IMG/VR virus record: IMGVR_UViG_3300034759_000237
Location: 1-21,977 of that record
Length of the DNA stretch: 21,977 nt
Source of the DNA: a virus
Reading direction: 5' to 3' (one strand)
Part shown: piece by piece, positions 6,724 to 13,197 of the stretch
How positions within the stretch are numbered: position 1 is the first letter of the stretch
How the letters are laid out: each line of letters opens with the position of its first letter
Notes under the pieces: model-generated
Databases searched by the model: none
The model's input: the letters and a program-made list of their open reading frames with translations, nothing else
Told to the model about the DNA's origin: nothing
Position numbers and translations under genes: made by a program

Positions 6724-6888
6724 TTACTGCTCCTTTAGCGGAGTGATTACTATGCTGTTCTCGGTGTCTGCTACATCTACCATGTCGCCCTTCTTCAGGC
6801 CGAACTTATCCCGAAGGTAGGCAGGGATGCAGATGTACGTTCTTTTGTTTCTATCCTGGAATATTGTTCTTTCAGTCATGTTACTCAT
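6724..6888 (-). CDS. AbrB/SpoVT-type transcriptional regulator
   Basis: 54 residues from the ATG at 6888 (51 from an in-frame ATG at 6879). The swapped-hairpin AbrB signature is plain: DRNKRTYICIPAYLRDKFGL, then KKGDMVDVADTENSIVITPL. This family binds DNA as dimers and often regulates its own gene. The minus-strand TATA box (6907-6920) places the transcript start about at the ATG, suggesting a leaderless message. An 18-bp palindrome overlaps that start. It faces away from the rightward operon, the usual position for a lysis/lysogeny or early-gene switch regulator; the role is inferred. Confidence 0.85.
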   Translation of the reverse strand: MSNMTERTIFQDRNKRTYICIPAYLRDKFGLKKGDMVDVADTENSIVITPLKEQ

Positions 6889-6901
6889 ACATATGTATGA
6901 G
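6884..6901. promoter_or_regulatory. 18-bp perfect palindrome over the AbrB start
   Basis: CTCATACATATGTATGAG is fully self-complementary and covers the predicted transcript start and ATG (6886-6888) of the AbrB-like gene. It is a strong candidate for an autoregulatory operator. Confidence 0.6.
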
Positions 6902-6906
6902 CTAAT

Positions 6907-6920
6907 GTTATATATAGTTT
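6907..6920 (-). promoter_or_regulatory. TATA box for the AbrB-like gene
   Basis: Minus-strand AAACTATATATAAC is a good archaeal TATA box. Its centre lies about 24 nt from the ATG at 6888, consistent with leaderless transcription. Confidence 0.6.
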
Positions 6921-6946
6921 GCTCTTACTTTGATTATACGGTAAAC

Positions 6947-6954
6947 TTTAAATA
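6947..6954 (+). promoter_or_regulatory. TATA box for the rightward early operon
   Basis: TTTAAATA in an AT-rich context lies 45 nt before the first rightward start codon (6999), giving a predicted transcript start near 6978. A TTACAA direct repeat follows (around 6964 and 6974) and could be a binding site. Confidence 0.5.
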
Positions 6955-6998
6955 GATTAAATGCTTACAATGTATTACAAGACAATTACGGTGTAAAA

Positions 6999-7142
6999 AT
7001 GGCAAACAAAAAAACCGACAACCCTAGAAACATATACGTAACTGCAATGGTTTCCCAGAAAACATTTGACAAGATAGAAAAAGAGCGCAAGGGGACGCCA
7101 CGAAGCACGTTCATACGTGAACTGATCGAAGGAGTGTTGTAA
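6999..7142 (+). CDS. Ribbon-helix-helix (CopG/Arc-like) regulator
   Basis: 47 residues. The ribbon strand RNIYVTAMVS is followed by helix A (QKTFDKIEKERKG) and helix B (TPRSTFIRELIEGVL), the complete minimal ribbon-helix-helix fold used by small archaeal virus repressors. It is the first gene of the rightward run and divergent from the AbrB-like gene, so it probably regulates this region. Its stop overlaps the next start as TAATG. Confidence 0.8.
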   Translation: MANKKTDNPRNIYVTAMVSQKTFDKIEKERKGTPRSTFIRELIEGVL

Positions 7143-7297
7143 TGAACGCAATTCCTGAAGCATCTGTAACCATTCACCAGAAACTGACATGTGCATCATG
7201 CGGCAGGAGGTTCCAAGTCAATCCTCTTGCAGAGAACCATGCCTTCTGGTGCCCGGAATGCTGTGCAGGCCATGAACATCTCTGGGTGATAGCTTAA
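7142..7297 (+). CDS. Zinc-ribbon protein (51 residues)
   Basis: Two knuckles, C17-A-S-C20 and C37-P-E-C40 (followed by C41), form a classical zinc ribbon; the C-terminus is short and hydrophobic (HLWVIA). Such small proteins bind nucleic acid or protein partners; no specific family can be named. The start codon overlaps the ribbon-helix-helix stop, showing coupling. The following 220 bases hold structured non-coding sequence rather than a gene. Confidence 0.75.
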   Translation: MNAIPEASVTIHQKLTCASCGRRFQVNPLAENHAFWCPECCAGHEHLWVIA

Positions 7298-7310
7298 CGA
7301 TTATCCGGGT

Positions 7311-7336
7311 AGGATACAACAACCTCCCTGTATCCT
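7311..7336 (+). terminator. 8-bp hairpin after the zinc-ribbon gene
   Basis: AGGATACA (7311-7318) pairs with TGTATCCT (7329-7336) around a 10-nt loop, 13 nt after the stop codon. There is no downstream U-run, so it may be an RNA-processing or stability element rather than a true terminator. Confidence 0.4.
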
Positions 7337-7357
7337 GCCTGCTCCACAGATCAACAA

Positions 7358-7413
7358 GACCATGGGCCAAAGCTAGCAGAAGGGCGTAATCGGGTTCAAA
7401 TCCCGACATGGTC
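7358..7413 (+). ncRNA. tRNA-like element without an anticodon arm
   Basis: GACCATG (7358-7364) is perfectly complementary to CATGGTC (7407-7413), giving a 7-bp acceptor-like stem. Directly before the 3' strand lies a textbook T arm at 7390-7406: 5-bp stem TCGGG/CCCGA with loop TTCAAAT. Only 25 nt separate the 5' acceptor strand from the T arm, room for a D-arm-like hairpin but not an anticodon arm; the total is 56 nt. It is not a functional decoding tRNA as it stands. It may be a decayed tRNA, a tRNA mimic with a regulatory role, or an attachment-site relic. Confidence 0.45.
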
Positions 7414-7417
7414 ACTA

Positions 7418-7489
7418 GCCCGCAACGGTCTCTTTTGAAAGACCAACCTTTCCAACCACCCCAAATAACCCCCACAAACCGTTGCGGGC
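7418..7489 (+). repeat. 12-bp inverted repeat flanking a pyrimidine-rich loop
   Basis: GCCCGCAACGGT (7418-7429) is the exact reverse complement of ACCGTTGCGGGC (7478-7489). The 48-nt loop is C/A-rich and includes a competing small hairpin GGTCT/AGACC (7427-7431/7440-7444) that shares bases with the big stem. The right arm ends 28 nt before the next start codon, so a leader-RNA switch or transcript-processing role is possible. Confidence 0.6.
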
Positions 7490-7517
7490 AAAATCAACAA
7501 CAAAAGAAGGAAAGCAA

Positions 7518-7799
7518 ATGAAAGAAACTGAAACAACTATCAGAATTGACATGTCCCGTTTCCCCCGGGAATACTGGACGAGTGAAGAAGACCCATTCCA
7601 CAAGATCGAAGGCGATGTCCTTGAAGATGTGTACGACTGGGTACAGAAACAGATTCCTCATTTCCCATGCGCTGTAGAACTGGATGGCTGGGCACCTGCT
7701 CCGATCATTGCCAGGGTCGTGAAGGCACTGTGTGATACTGGGAACGTTGACAACTTCTATATGCACAAGCCACGGTGTGCAAGATGCAAGGTGTGGTGA
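7518..7799 (+). CDS. Hypothetical protein (93 residues)
   Basis: Start chosen at ATG 7518 because of the GAAGGAA site just upstream; a TTG at 7482 lies inside the inverted repeat and is unlikely. Residues 1-45 are acidic/aromatic (FPREYWTSEEDPFHKIEGDV), a central segment is helical (PAPIIARVVKALCDTG), and the C-terminus has a lone CARC knuckle (HKPRCARCKVW). No known family recognised. The stop overlaps the next start as TGATG. Confidence 0.65.
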   Translation: MKETETTIRIDMSRFPREYWTSEEDPFHKIEGDVLEDVYDWVQKQIPHFPCAVELDGWAPAPIIARVVKALCDTGNVDNFYMHKPRCARCKVW

Positions 7800-8149
7800 T
7801 GATGGAAGATAAGATTAAGCCACTTGCACTGAACCTTCACGCAAAGAGAACCCAACTGGAACGCATCATGGACGATCTCAAATCCATCCGGACAGGTCAC
7901 TATCTTGACATACAGGCACTCTCACAGGACAAAGATCAGGCCAAAGCACTTGGACTCTCAAATGAGAAAGGCCGTGACATAGAACTCGACACTCGCCTGA
8001 AACAGGACCCAGAATATGACCGCCTCGATAAGGTCAAGAGAGCTCTTGAGAATGACATTGCTCTCCTTCAGATTGACCTGGAACACGAGAGACATTCCTT
8101 CGAGGTGTGGAAGATTTGCGAGCTTCAAAAGGTCATGGGGTTGGTCTGA
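7799..8149 (+). CDS. Coiled-coil hypothetical protein
   Basis: 116 residues from ATG 7799 (or 115 from the next ATG), favoured by AAGGTG 5 nt upstream and by stop-start overlap. Nearly the whole protein is helical with heptad-like spacing (LHAKRTQLERIMDDLKSI near the start; YDRLDKVKRALENDIALLQI later), suggesting a dimeric coiled coil. No enzyme motif is seen. It sits in the early recombination operon; comparable coiled-coil genes near RecT genes in phages are sometimes nuclease or annealing accessories, which is only an analogy. Confidence 0.65.
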   Translation: MMEDKIKPLALNLHAKRTQLERIMDDLKSIRTGHYLDIQALSQDKDQAKALGLSNEKGRDIELDTRLKQDPEYDRLDKVKRALENDIALLQIDLEHERHSFEVWKICELQKVMGLV

Positions 8150-8287
8150 ATGAGAACAATCACTCTCACTGACCACGATGAAAAGCTCCTCTACGATGCG
8201 TTTGACATCATAAGTGCACAAACAGAGAGCAACGACACTGTCACAGAGGCACTGAAAGATATTATGGCTGTACTGGAGATGAACTGA
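8150..8287 (+). CDS. Small hypothetical protein (45 residues)
   Basis: Begins MRTITLTDHDEKLLYDAFDI directly after the previous stop (TGA then ATG) and ends immediately before the next ATG. It is acidic and helical. The tight packing on both sides is the evidence for expression; the overlapping GGTC-ATGGGGTTGGTC context offers only a weak ribosome site. No function can be assigned. Confidence 0.6.
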   Translation: MRTITLTDHDEKLLYDAFDIISAQTESNDTVTEALKDIMAVLEMN

Positions 8288-8491
8288 ATGCAAGCACTGC
8301 TCCAGTCAAATGCCTGCCGCCTCTGTGGTCACAAACTCCCCGAAGGTGACACCTTTTGTGATAATGTCTGCGAGGAAGAGTACCACCTGAAGGTGTGTGT
8401 CATCTGTGGGAAATTTGCGGAGACCGGGCACACTGTGAAAGAATCAAGTGCACATCCCGAATGGGCAGGCAGGCGAGTGTGCAAGAGATGA
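8288..8491 (+). CDS. Zinc-finger protein (67 residues)
   Basis: Cysteines at C10-x-x-C13, C24, C28, C37-x-x-C40 and C65 (CRLCGHKLPEGDTFCDNVC, then CVICGKF) allow one or two zinc-binding sites; the first resembles the treble-clef pattern of viral and phage zinc-finger proteins. It starts adjacent to the preceding stop codon and ends 16 nt before the RecT-like gene, which has its own GAGGTG site. A nucleic-acid or partner-binding role in recombination is inferred. Confidence 0.7.
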   Translation: MQALLQSNACRLCGHKLPEGDTFCDNVCEEEYHLKVCVICGKFAETGHTVKESSAHPEWAGRRVCKR

Positions 8492-8506
8492 ATGAGGTGT
8501 TAAAAA

Positions 8507-9400
8507 ATGTCACTAAAACTTGAAAAAGATAAGATCATACCAGTACTGCTGCAAAACAAGGCACTTAAAGTCAACGAGAATGTCTACTCACTACTCATCG
8601 ATGGCGTGAAGTGTGGCATTGACTTCAAGAAGAATGAAATGTTCTGGATGGATGTTGCAGACAGGTCCACAGAGGACTGTCCGGAGTTCAGCAAGTTCAA
8701 AGCACTGTGTTTGGGTGCAATGTTTCCAAAGGGTGGTGAACAGTCTTCCTCTGAGGCCCCGGAAGCCGACCAAAGCACAGAGGCGGAGAAGGAAGAGAAG
8801 TCCACCGAACCAGAATACGAGCCCCCGACAAACCAATCTTTTGTTCCAGCTCCAGCTCCCCGCAGGCAGGTAGCACAGGCCAATCATCAATACACCCGGG
8901 ACCAGATAGAGACCATCAAGGACACCGTGGCCAAGGGCATCAGTGACAGTGAGCTGCAGATGTTCCTGCATATTGCCAACACCTACGGTCTGGATCCATT
9001 CCTCAAGGAGATCTTCTACTCCGAGCAGATGAAGACCATCATTACAAGCAGGGATGGGTATCTGAAGGTTGCTCAGAGAGATCCTGAATTCGATGGTATC
9101 CAGTCAATGGCCGTCTGTGAGAATGACGAGTTCTCAATTGACATGGAGAAGAACAAGGTCAACCACTCTTTTGGGAAAGGAGGCAGAGGCAAGGTCATTG
9201 GTGCTTGGGCTGTCTGCTATAGGAAGGGGAGAAGGCCAGTCATTGCATATGCTGATTATGAAGAGTACAACAAGAAGAATCCCATCTGGAACACCTACAA
9301 GAGTGCAATGTGCTGTAAGGTTGCGGAGGTTTTCGCGCTCAAGAGGCAGTTCGGGATATCCGGACTTGTGACACAGGAAGAGATGGGGGTGGAGGCATGA
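8507..9400 (+). CDS. RecT/Bet-type single-strand annealing protein
   Basis: 297 residues. The C-terminal two thirds (about 125-297) match the RecT/lambda Bet family that anneals complementary single strands: YGLDPFLKEIFYSEQMKTII, TSRDGYLKVAQRDPEFDG, and ADYEEYNKKNPIWNTYKSAM followed by KVAEVFALKRQFGISGL. The first about 75 residues form an extra domain (KLEKDKIIPVLLQNKALKVN) joined by a Glu/Pro-rich linker (about 80-120) not typical of short Bet proteins. It is expected to drive recombination-dependent replication, repair of ends, or mosaic exchange. A GAGGTG site 8 nt upstream supports the start. The ERCC4 nuclease downstream is the likely end-processing partner. Confidence 0.88.
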   Translation: MSLKLEKDKIIPVLLQNKALKVNENVYSLLIDGVKCGIDFKKNEMFWMDVADRSTEDCPEFSKFKALCLGAMFPKGGEQSSSEAPEADQSTEAEKEEKSTEPEYEPPTNQSFVPAPAPRRQVAQANHQYTRDQIETIKDTVAKGISDSELQMFLHIANTYGLDPFLKEIFYSEQMKTIITSRDGYLKVAQRDPEFDGIQSMAVCENDEFSIDMEKNKVNHSFGKGGRGKVIGAWAVCYRKGRRPVIAYADYEEYNKKNPIWNTYKSAMCCKVAEVFALKRQFGISGLVTQEEMGVEA

Positions 9401-9501
9401 TTCTCGATGTGATCAAGCTCGAATATGAGGCAGCCATCCCCACACCTGAAGAAATCGAAGAGGACGCAAAGTACTACGCGGAACATCCGGAGGAACTATG
9501 A
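9397..9501 (+). CDS. Micro-protein (34 residues) after the RecT-like gene
   Basis: ATGA overlap with the RecT-like stop, GGAGG 1-5 nt region upstream, and an ATGA overlap with the next gene. Sequence MILDVIKLEYEAAIPTPEEI, then a strongly acidic end (EEDAKYYAEHPEEL). The double coupling suggests real translation; no family is recognisable. Confidence 0.5.
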   Translation: MILDVIKLEYEAAIPTPEEIEEDAKYYAEHPEEL

Positions 9502-9824
9502 AATCAAGATCTGGTTATGAGCATGAAATCGGGGCGTTTCTAAAAGATAGCAAGTTCCTATTACTATTTTTTATCGTGTTAGATTGTGCAACTACAATAT
9601 ACACAATCTCGGCAGGATTGGGATATGAGGCGAATCCGGTTCTACATTTCCTTTTCTTACAGTATGGTTTATTTATCCTAGTTTTATTAAAACTCGGTGC
9701 AGTCGTTGTTTTTTATGTAATTTACAGGTTGTATCAGGACACTTATAAAATTTATACAATTGTACCTACCGCAGTAGGTATTTATTTGACTATTCGTAAT
9801 ACTCTGGTTATTTTTGGTTTATAA
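9498..9824 (+). CDS. DUF5658-like integral membrane protein
   Basis: 108 residues with three clear transmembrane segments at about 18-40, 48-72 and 85-106. The conserved-looking polar patch LDCATTIYT...GLGYEANPV at the first loop matches the DUF5658 pattern (D..TT...G..EANP) common in archaeal and bacterial membrane proteins of unknown role. Base composition becomes clearly AT-rich compared with the flanking genes, and the following 200 bases share this, which suggests separate acquisition. It overlaps the preceding micro-gene as ATGA. A membrane role such as superinfection exclusion or lysis help is speculation. Confidence 0.8.
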   Translation: MKSRSGYEHEIGAFLKDSKFLLLFFIVLDCATTIYTISAGLGYEANPVLHFLFLQYGLFILVLLKLGAVVVFYVIYRLYQDTYKIYTIVPTAVGIYLTIRNTLVIFGL

Positions 9825-9852
9825 TCCATTATATAAAATTGGAGAGTGTATT

Positions 9853-9969
9853 ATGTCAATAGTACCAGAATTATTATTAAACAATAGTTCAACAATATTA
9901 ACCAACGGCATTTGGTATACACACCCTGACCTAATAAAATACTCTGTTCAACTGAGTTTAATGTCGTAG
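9853..9969 (+). CDS. Short AT-rich ORF (38 residues), uncertain
   Basis: MSIVPELLLNNSSTILTNGI, then a C-terminal part ending VQLSLMS. A GGAGAG site lies about 8 nt upstream of the ATG. The coding content is AT-rich like the membrane gene before it. No motif recognised; it may be a decayed gene in an insertion. Bases 9970-10045 between it and the nuclease hold nothing else recognisable. Confidence 0.4.
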   Translation: MSIVPELLLNNSSTILTNGIWYTHPDLIKYSVQLSLMS

Positions 9970-10045
9970 TGGGAAATACTCTTGCAGTGGAGTGTTTGGA
10001 TAGATATGTAACTCCTTTTGCCGCGATTCATGGGTGGTGGAACTA

Positions 10046-10774
10046 ATGCCTCTACATCCTGACATCCAAGTTGACCTCGAAACAGAGATCATCCAGCTGG
10101 ATAGTCACCTCCGCCAATTTCCCGGCGATGAGAAGGCCCGTGGGAAGCTCAACAGGAAGCTGTCTAAATGGATAGACACTCTCGATATCACCATCTTTGT
10201 AGCTTCAAATGAACAAAAGCCATGGACTTCCGGTGAACTGGGATATCCTACAAAGCCGATGCTCCTGAAAGAAACATCTGGTTTCCAGCAGGTAGGAGAC
10301 TATCAATGTTACATCGAAAGAGGAAGCCGCATTGAAAACAACTTTGCTGGATTTGTAGTTGACCGGAAAGAGTGTTCTGATTTCTATGGTACTCTCTTTG
10401 GGAAGGACGGTGAGAACCGGAAGAACCGCGATAGGTTCTACCGTGAGATTGACCGCTTCAAAGCAGATCCCCGGTTCACTCATTTCTACATCTTTGTAGA
10501 ATGTGACCTCATTACATGGTTGAATTATCTCCCACCCAAGAACCCGGGTAATGACTTGATGATTAATCAAAAGATTGCCGTTCTTGCCTCCTTGCAGGCC
10601 CGTGGTGCTCATGTGATGTGGTGTGGCAATAGAAGGCTGGCTGTGAGGATGTACAGGGAGATGGTTAGGCAGTGGTGCTTGAAGAACTACAGCCGGATAA
10701 TTAGAGGTTGTGGAACTTACGCGGCTGAAATGTCGATGAGTCAGCCGAGGGTTGTTGACGAGGTGAGACTGTGA
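10046..10774 (+). CDS. XPF/ERCC4-type nuclease
   Basis: 242 residues from ATG 10046 (preceded by GGTGGTGG); a GTG four codons earlier is less likely. The ERCC4 nuclease signature is present: GD (84-85) with FVVDRKECSDF giving D106-R107-K108 and D112, an RxRFYREIDRF helix (about 128-138) and the buried FVE strand (E152). Members cut branched or flapped DNA, as XPF, Mus81 and Hef do. There is no helicase domain and no helix-hairpin-helix module in the C-terminus that I can see. The N-terminal 75 residues (LETEIIQLDSHLRQFPGDEK) are unassigned. Neighbouring RecT-like protein suggests joint action on recombination or replication intermediates. Confidence 0.85.
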   Translation: MPLHPDIQVDLETEIIQLDSHLRQFPGDEKARGKLNRKLSKWIDTLDITIFVASNEQKPWTSGELGYPTKPMLLKETSGFQQVGDYQCYIERGSRIENNFAGFVVDRKECSDFYGTLFGKDGENRKNRDRFYREIDRFKADPRFTHFYIFVECDLITWLNYLPPKNPGNDLMINQKIAVLASLQARGAHVMWCGNRRLAVRMYREMVRQWCLKNYSRIIRGCGTYAAEMSMSQPRVVDEVRL

Positions 10775-10938
10775 AACTCTACTATACTGTTAGCGAAGCT
10801 GCCCTGGCACTGAACATGTCTCCCGAACAAGTAAGATCGATGATAGATCTCGGGGATATCCAGGTTGCGGTGATATCTGGGGGATGGAAGAGGATTCCTC
10901 GGGCCGAAATAATCAAGTCGAGAGGTGTACGCACCTAA
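10771..10938 (+). CDS. Excisionase/MerR-like HTH protein (55 residues)
   Basis: Starts with GTG overlapping the nuclease stop as GTGA, with GAGGTG 5 nt upstream. The sequence YYTVSEAALALNMSPEQVRS, MIDLGDIQV and WKRIPRAEIIK is the winged HTH pattern of the HTH_17/excisionase family (helix, turn, helix, then a wing). It could be an excisionase or a repressor. It ends the rightward operon 8 bp before the stop of the convergent late operon. Confidence 0.8.
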   Translation: MKLYYTVSEAALALNMSPEQVRSMIDLGDIQVAVISGGWKRIPRAEIIKSRGVRT

Positions 10939-10946
10939 TATACAAA

Positions 10947-11528
10947 TCAAATCGGTAATATCACATGCACCGTGGGCATTGTAGACCCTGTACCTTGTGT
11001 AAGCAGCGTGTTCTTGTAGTAGAGAGTATTGTGATAAACGGCCCTGGGGTTGATTGACCCCGCCCATATCTCAAAGTGAGTATTGTTCACCATCCTTACG
11101 TCAATGTAGCAGTCCGCGGGTAGGTAGCGCGCATCTTCAAACAGGAATCCAAATAGGGCTTGAGGGCTCGCCCATCCCGAACCATCTGTTTTCAGGAACA
11201 CGTCCGGCTCACCACTGTCTCCGTATATCCACTGCCCCGTATTTGATACATACATCCGAAAGTCATGATAGCTGTCCACAGGCGGCGGAGAATATTGTTG
11301 CCACGAAGGAAACTGAGCAAGGAAATCAAAATTGAAGTCCGGCATCAAAAAAACAAAATCGTTTACATTGAAATTGGAAAATGATGGGATGCACACAGGG
11401 GCATCCGAACCATCGACCGGATACAATATACATGAGTCTCCTACTTGAGGTATCTTACCTTTGACAAAAAACCCTGTCTCACCCCCAAACCTCTGCACTA
11501 TTCCACGATTACCAGGTTCCACACTCAA
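10947..11528 (-). CDS. Probable distal virion protein (193 residues)
   Basis: The last gene of the leftward late operon, overlapping the hub-like gene as ATGA. The sequence is rich in aromatic and Asn residues (SNFNVNDFVFLMPDFNFDFL) and predicted beta, with no recognised catalytic motif. Position after the hub and fibre genes suggests a tail tip or receptor-contact protein. Not recognised at family level. Confidence 0.65.
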   Translation of the reverse strand: MSVEPGNRGIVQRFGGETGFFVKGKIPQVGDSCILYPVDGSDAPVCIPSFSNFNVNDFVFLMPDFNFDFLAQFPSWQQYSPPPVDSYHDFRMYVSNTGQWIYGDSGEPDVFLKTDGSGWASPQALFGFLFEDARYLPADCYIDVRMVNNTHFEIWAGSINPRAVYHNTLYYKNTLLTQGTGSTMPTVHVILPI

Positions 11529-13168
11529 GATATGATCCTCGCCTGTACTATTTTTCCGCTTTCTGTCTGCACTGTGGCAATATCTCCGCTGATGGACAGA
11601 ACAGTGCCGACCTCCGTCATCGGGATGGCACTGATCCGATTCGACACGATAGTGTCGATGTCACTGATAGTCCCACCTGCAGCGTAGTTCATCCGCTCCA
11701 ACAGCAATGACAACTGGCCTTTGTCGGTGACAGCCTTGATGGTGACATACTTCTCGATTCCCGAGATATGGTAGTGGATCCCGATTATCCGGAGCCATCC
11801 CAATGAAGTGAGCTTGGAAGGGAATCCAGACCCCTGGAATCTGATCTTCTGGTATAATCTCAAGTCCATTCTTTTGAGGAACTTGGCTTCAACCGTATAC
11901 GTGGTTGTAGTGAAGTAGTTGTACAGTGCAAGTGCTCTTGCGTTCACTTTTGCCTGGGAGTTCCAGGCACTTGACTCTTCATAGTATTCTCTTGCAATCT
12001 CTTCCCCGTGAGTCAGTGCAGGTGTCTGCATTGTAGCAGAATACCAGTTGCCTGAAGTGTCATTGCCTCTGATGCGGACCCTGTTGATTTTCTCTTCCGG
12101 AGTTCCCTGTACCGAAGGTATCTCCACAAGATGAGGATCCGGCCATGTGATCGTCACAGGTGCGGGTAGGTCCAGGCCAGCTGATGGGTCGTCGATGTCC
12201 TCCTGGTCAATCCAGTATGCAATTGGCTCCGGGGGCGTTGATGTGTTCCACCCGACCACAAATATGAATCCACAGTATTTCGATATCGCATCAATTGCAT
12301 CTCTCTTTGTGGTCTTGGCAGTGAAGTTGAATTCCTTGTCGTCCGCTGTTGAAGAGGCTATCCTGTAGGGTGTGATACCTGTTCCTTCGAGGAGATATTT
12401 GATCCACTCTGCCCAGGTTGTTCTGTTTCCGCCAAGGTTGATGACCAGTGCATCATCTGGCAGGTATTGGGCAGATAGATACCAGCCATAATCGTACATC
12501 ACGACATCCGATTGATTTTGTAGAGCGGTGTGACGGTTCACGGTGTCCGGTGTGAAGCCGGTGAAGATGACCTGGTCAGTTCCTATGTGATCTTTAGTTT
12601 CGTACGAATAGTGGAAGAATTCGACAGGCGAACCCCCCCTGACGGTGGTTGTGAGCACCCACATGGTATCATTGACGCTCTTCGAGATGTCGACAGATTC
12701 TGAGGCAAGAGCAGAGATATCTCCAAAGCTCCTCATCCTGTCAAAACCCGGGTTCATATTCAACGTGGATACGAGAGGTATTCTATCAGTGATTCCTATC
12801 GACGGCGTCAGTTGCATGGTTGCCCTGCCGCCGTTCATGGTTTCGTTGGCAAAGGCCACACTGCCCGCAAGGGATAAGGCACTTGCCAGGGATATGAGGT
12901 AGGTTTCTGTCGATATTGCTGAAAGGGATATCGAGCAGGACACTGCCAGTTTAGCGGAGTCTGCAGTCGATACTGAGCCTGCCAGGGATAGCGTGGCACT
13001 GGCAGAAATCGAATCATCTGATAATATAAAAACAGCGGGCGTGAGTGCCACTGTTGCCGATGCGCCTGTGCTGTCGGTAAAGGACACGTCAGCCGACAGA
13101 GATATTGTCGCTTCTGTACCCAGTTCAAGCTTACCGAATCTGCCAGGGAATACTAATGGATATTTCAC
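11525..13168 (-). CDS. Tail hub/baseplate-like protein with Ser/Ala repeat N-terminus
   Basis: 547 residues from a GTG start. The first about 130 residues are made of degenerate beta-repeats of about 25 residues (SATLSLAGSVSTADS, ALSLAGSVAFANE, SISLSADVSFTDS). Residues about 150-480 look like a tail hub/gp27-type core (KTTKRDAIDAISKYCGFIFV and later YTVEAKFLKRMDLRLYQKIR resemble late-control D-like hub domains). The C-terminus (GTVLSISGDIATVQTESGKI) is an OB-like beta barrel. It would close the tail tube and carry fibres. The hub assignment is inferred from pattern and gene order; the repeat domain is a likely spacer or surface element. Confidence 0.65.
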   Translation of the reverse strand: MKYPLVFPGRFGKLELGTEATISLSADVSFTDSTGASATVALTPAVFILSDDSISASATLSLAGSVSTADSAKLAVSCSISLSAISTETYLISLASALSLAGSVAFANETMNGGRATMQLTPSIGITDRIPLVSTLNMNPGFDRMRSFGDISALASESVDISKSVNDTMWVLTTTVRGGSPVEFFHYSYETKDHIGTDQVIFTGFTPDTVNRHTALQNQSDVVMYDYGWYLSAQYLPDDALVINLGGNRTTWAEWIKYLLEGTGITPYRIASSTADDKEFNFTAKTTKRDAIDAISKYCGFIFVVGWNTSTPPEPIAYWIDQEDIDDPSAGLDLPAPVTITWPDPHLVEIPSVQGTPEEKINRVRIRGNDTSGNWYSATMQTPALTHGEEIAREYYEESSAWNSQAKVNARALALYNYFTTTTYTVEAKFLKRMDLRLYQKIRFQGSGFPSKLTSLGWLRIIGIHYHISGIEKYVTIKAVTDKGQLSLLLERMNYAAGGTISDIDTIVSNRISAIPMTEVGTVLSISGDIATVQTESGKIVQARIIS

Positions 13169-13197
13169 TGCTCGGCCCTCTGTGTCATTTCAGGCCG

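Noticed and set aside
7142-7297. Transposase or integrase zinc finger
   Set aside because: Only a small zinc ribbon is present; no recombinase motifs or catalytic residues exist in this window.
7358-7413. Functional tRNA, including a pyrrolysine tRNA
   Set aside because: There is no anticodon arm and the total length is 56 nt, so it cannot decode; the sequence does not resemble pylT.
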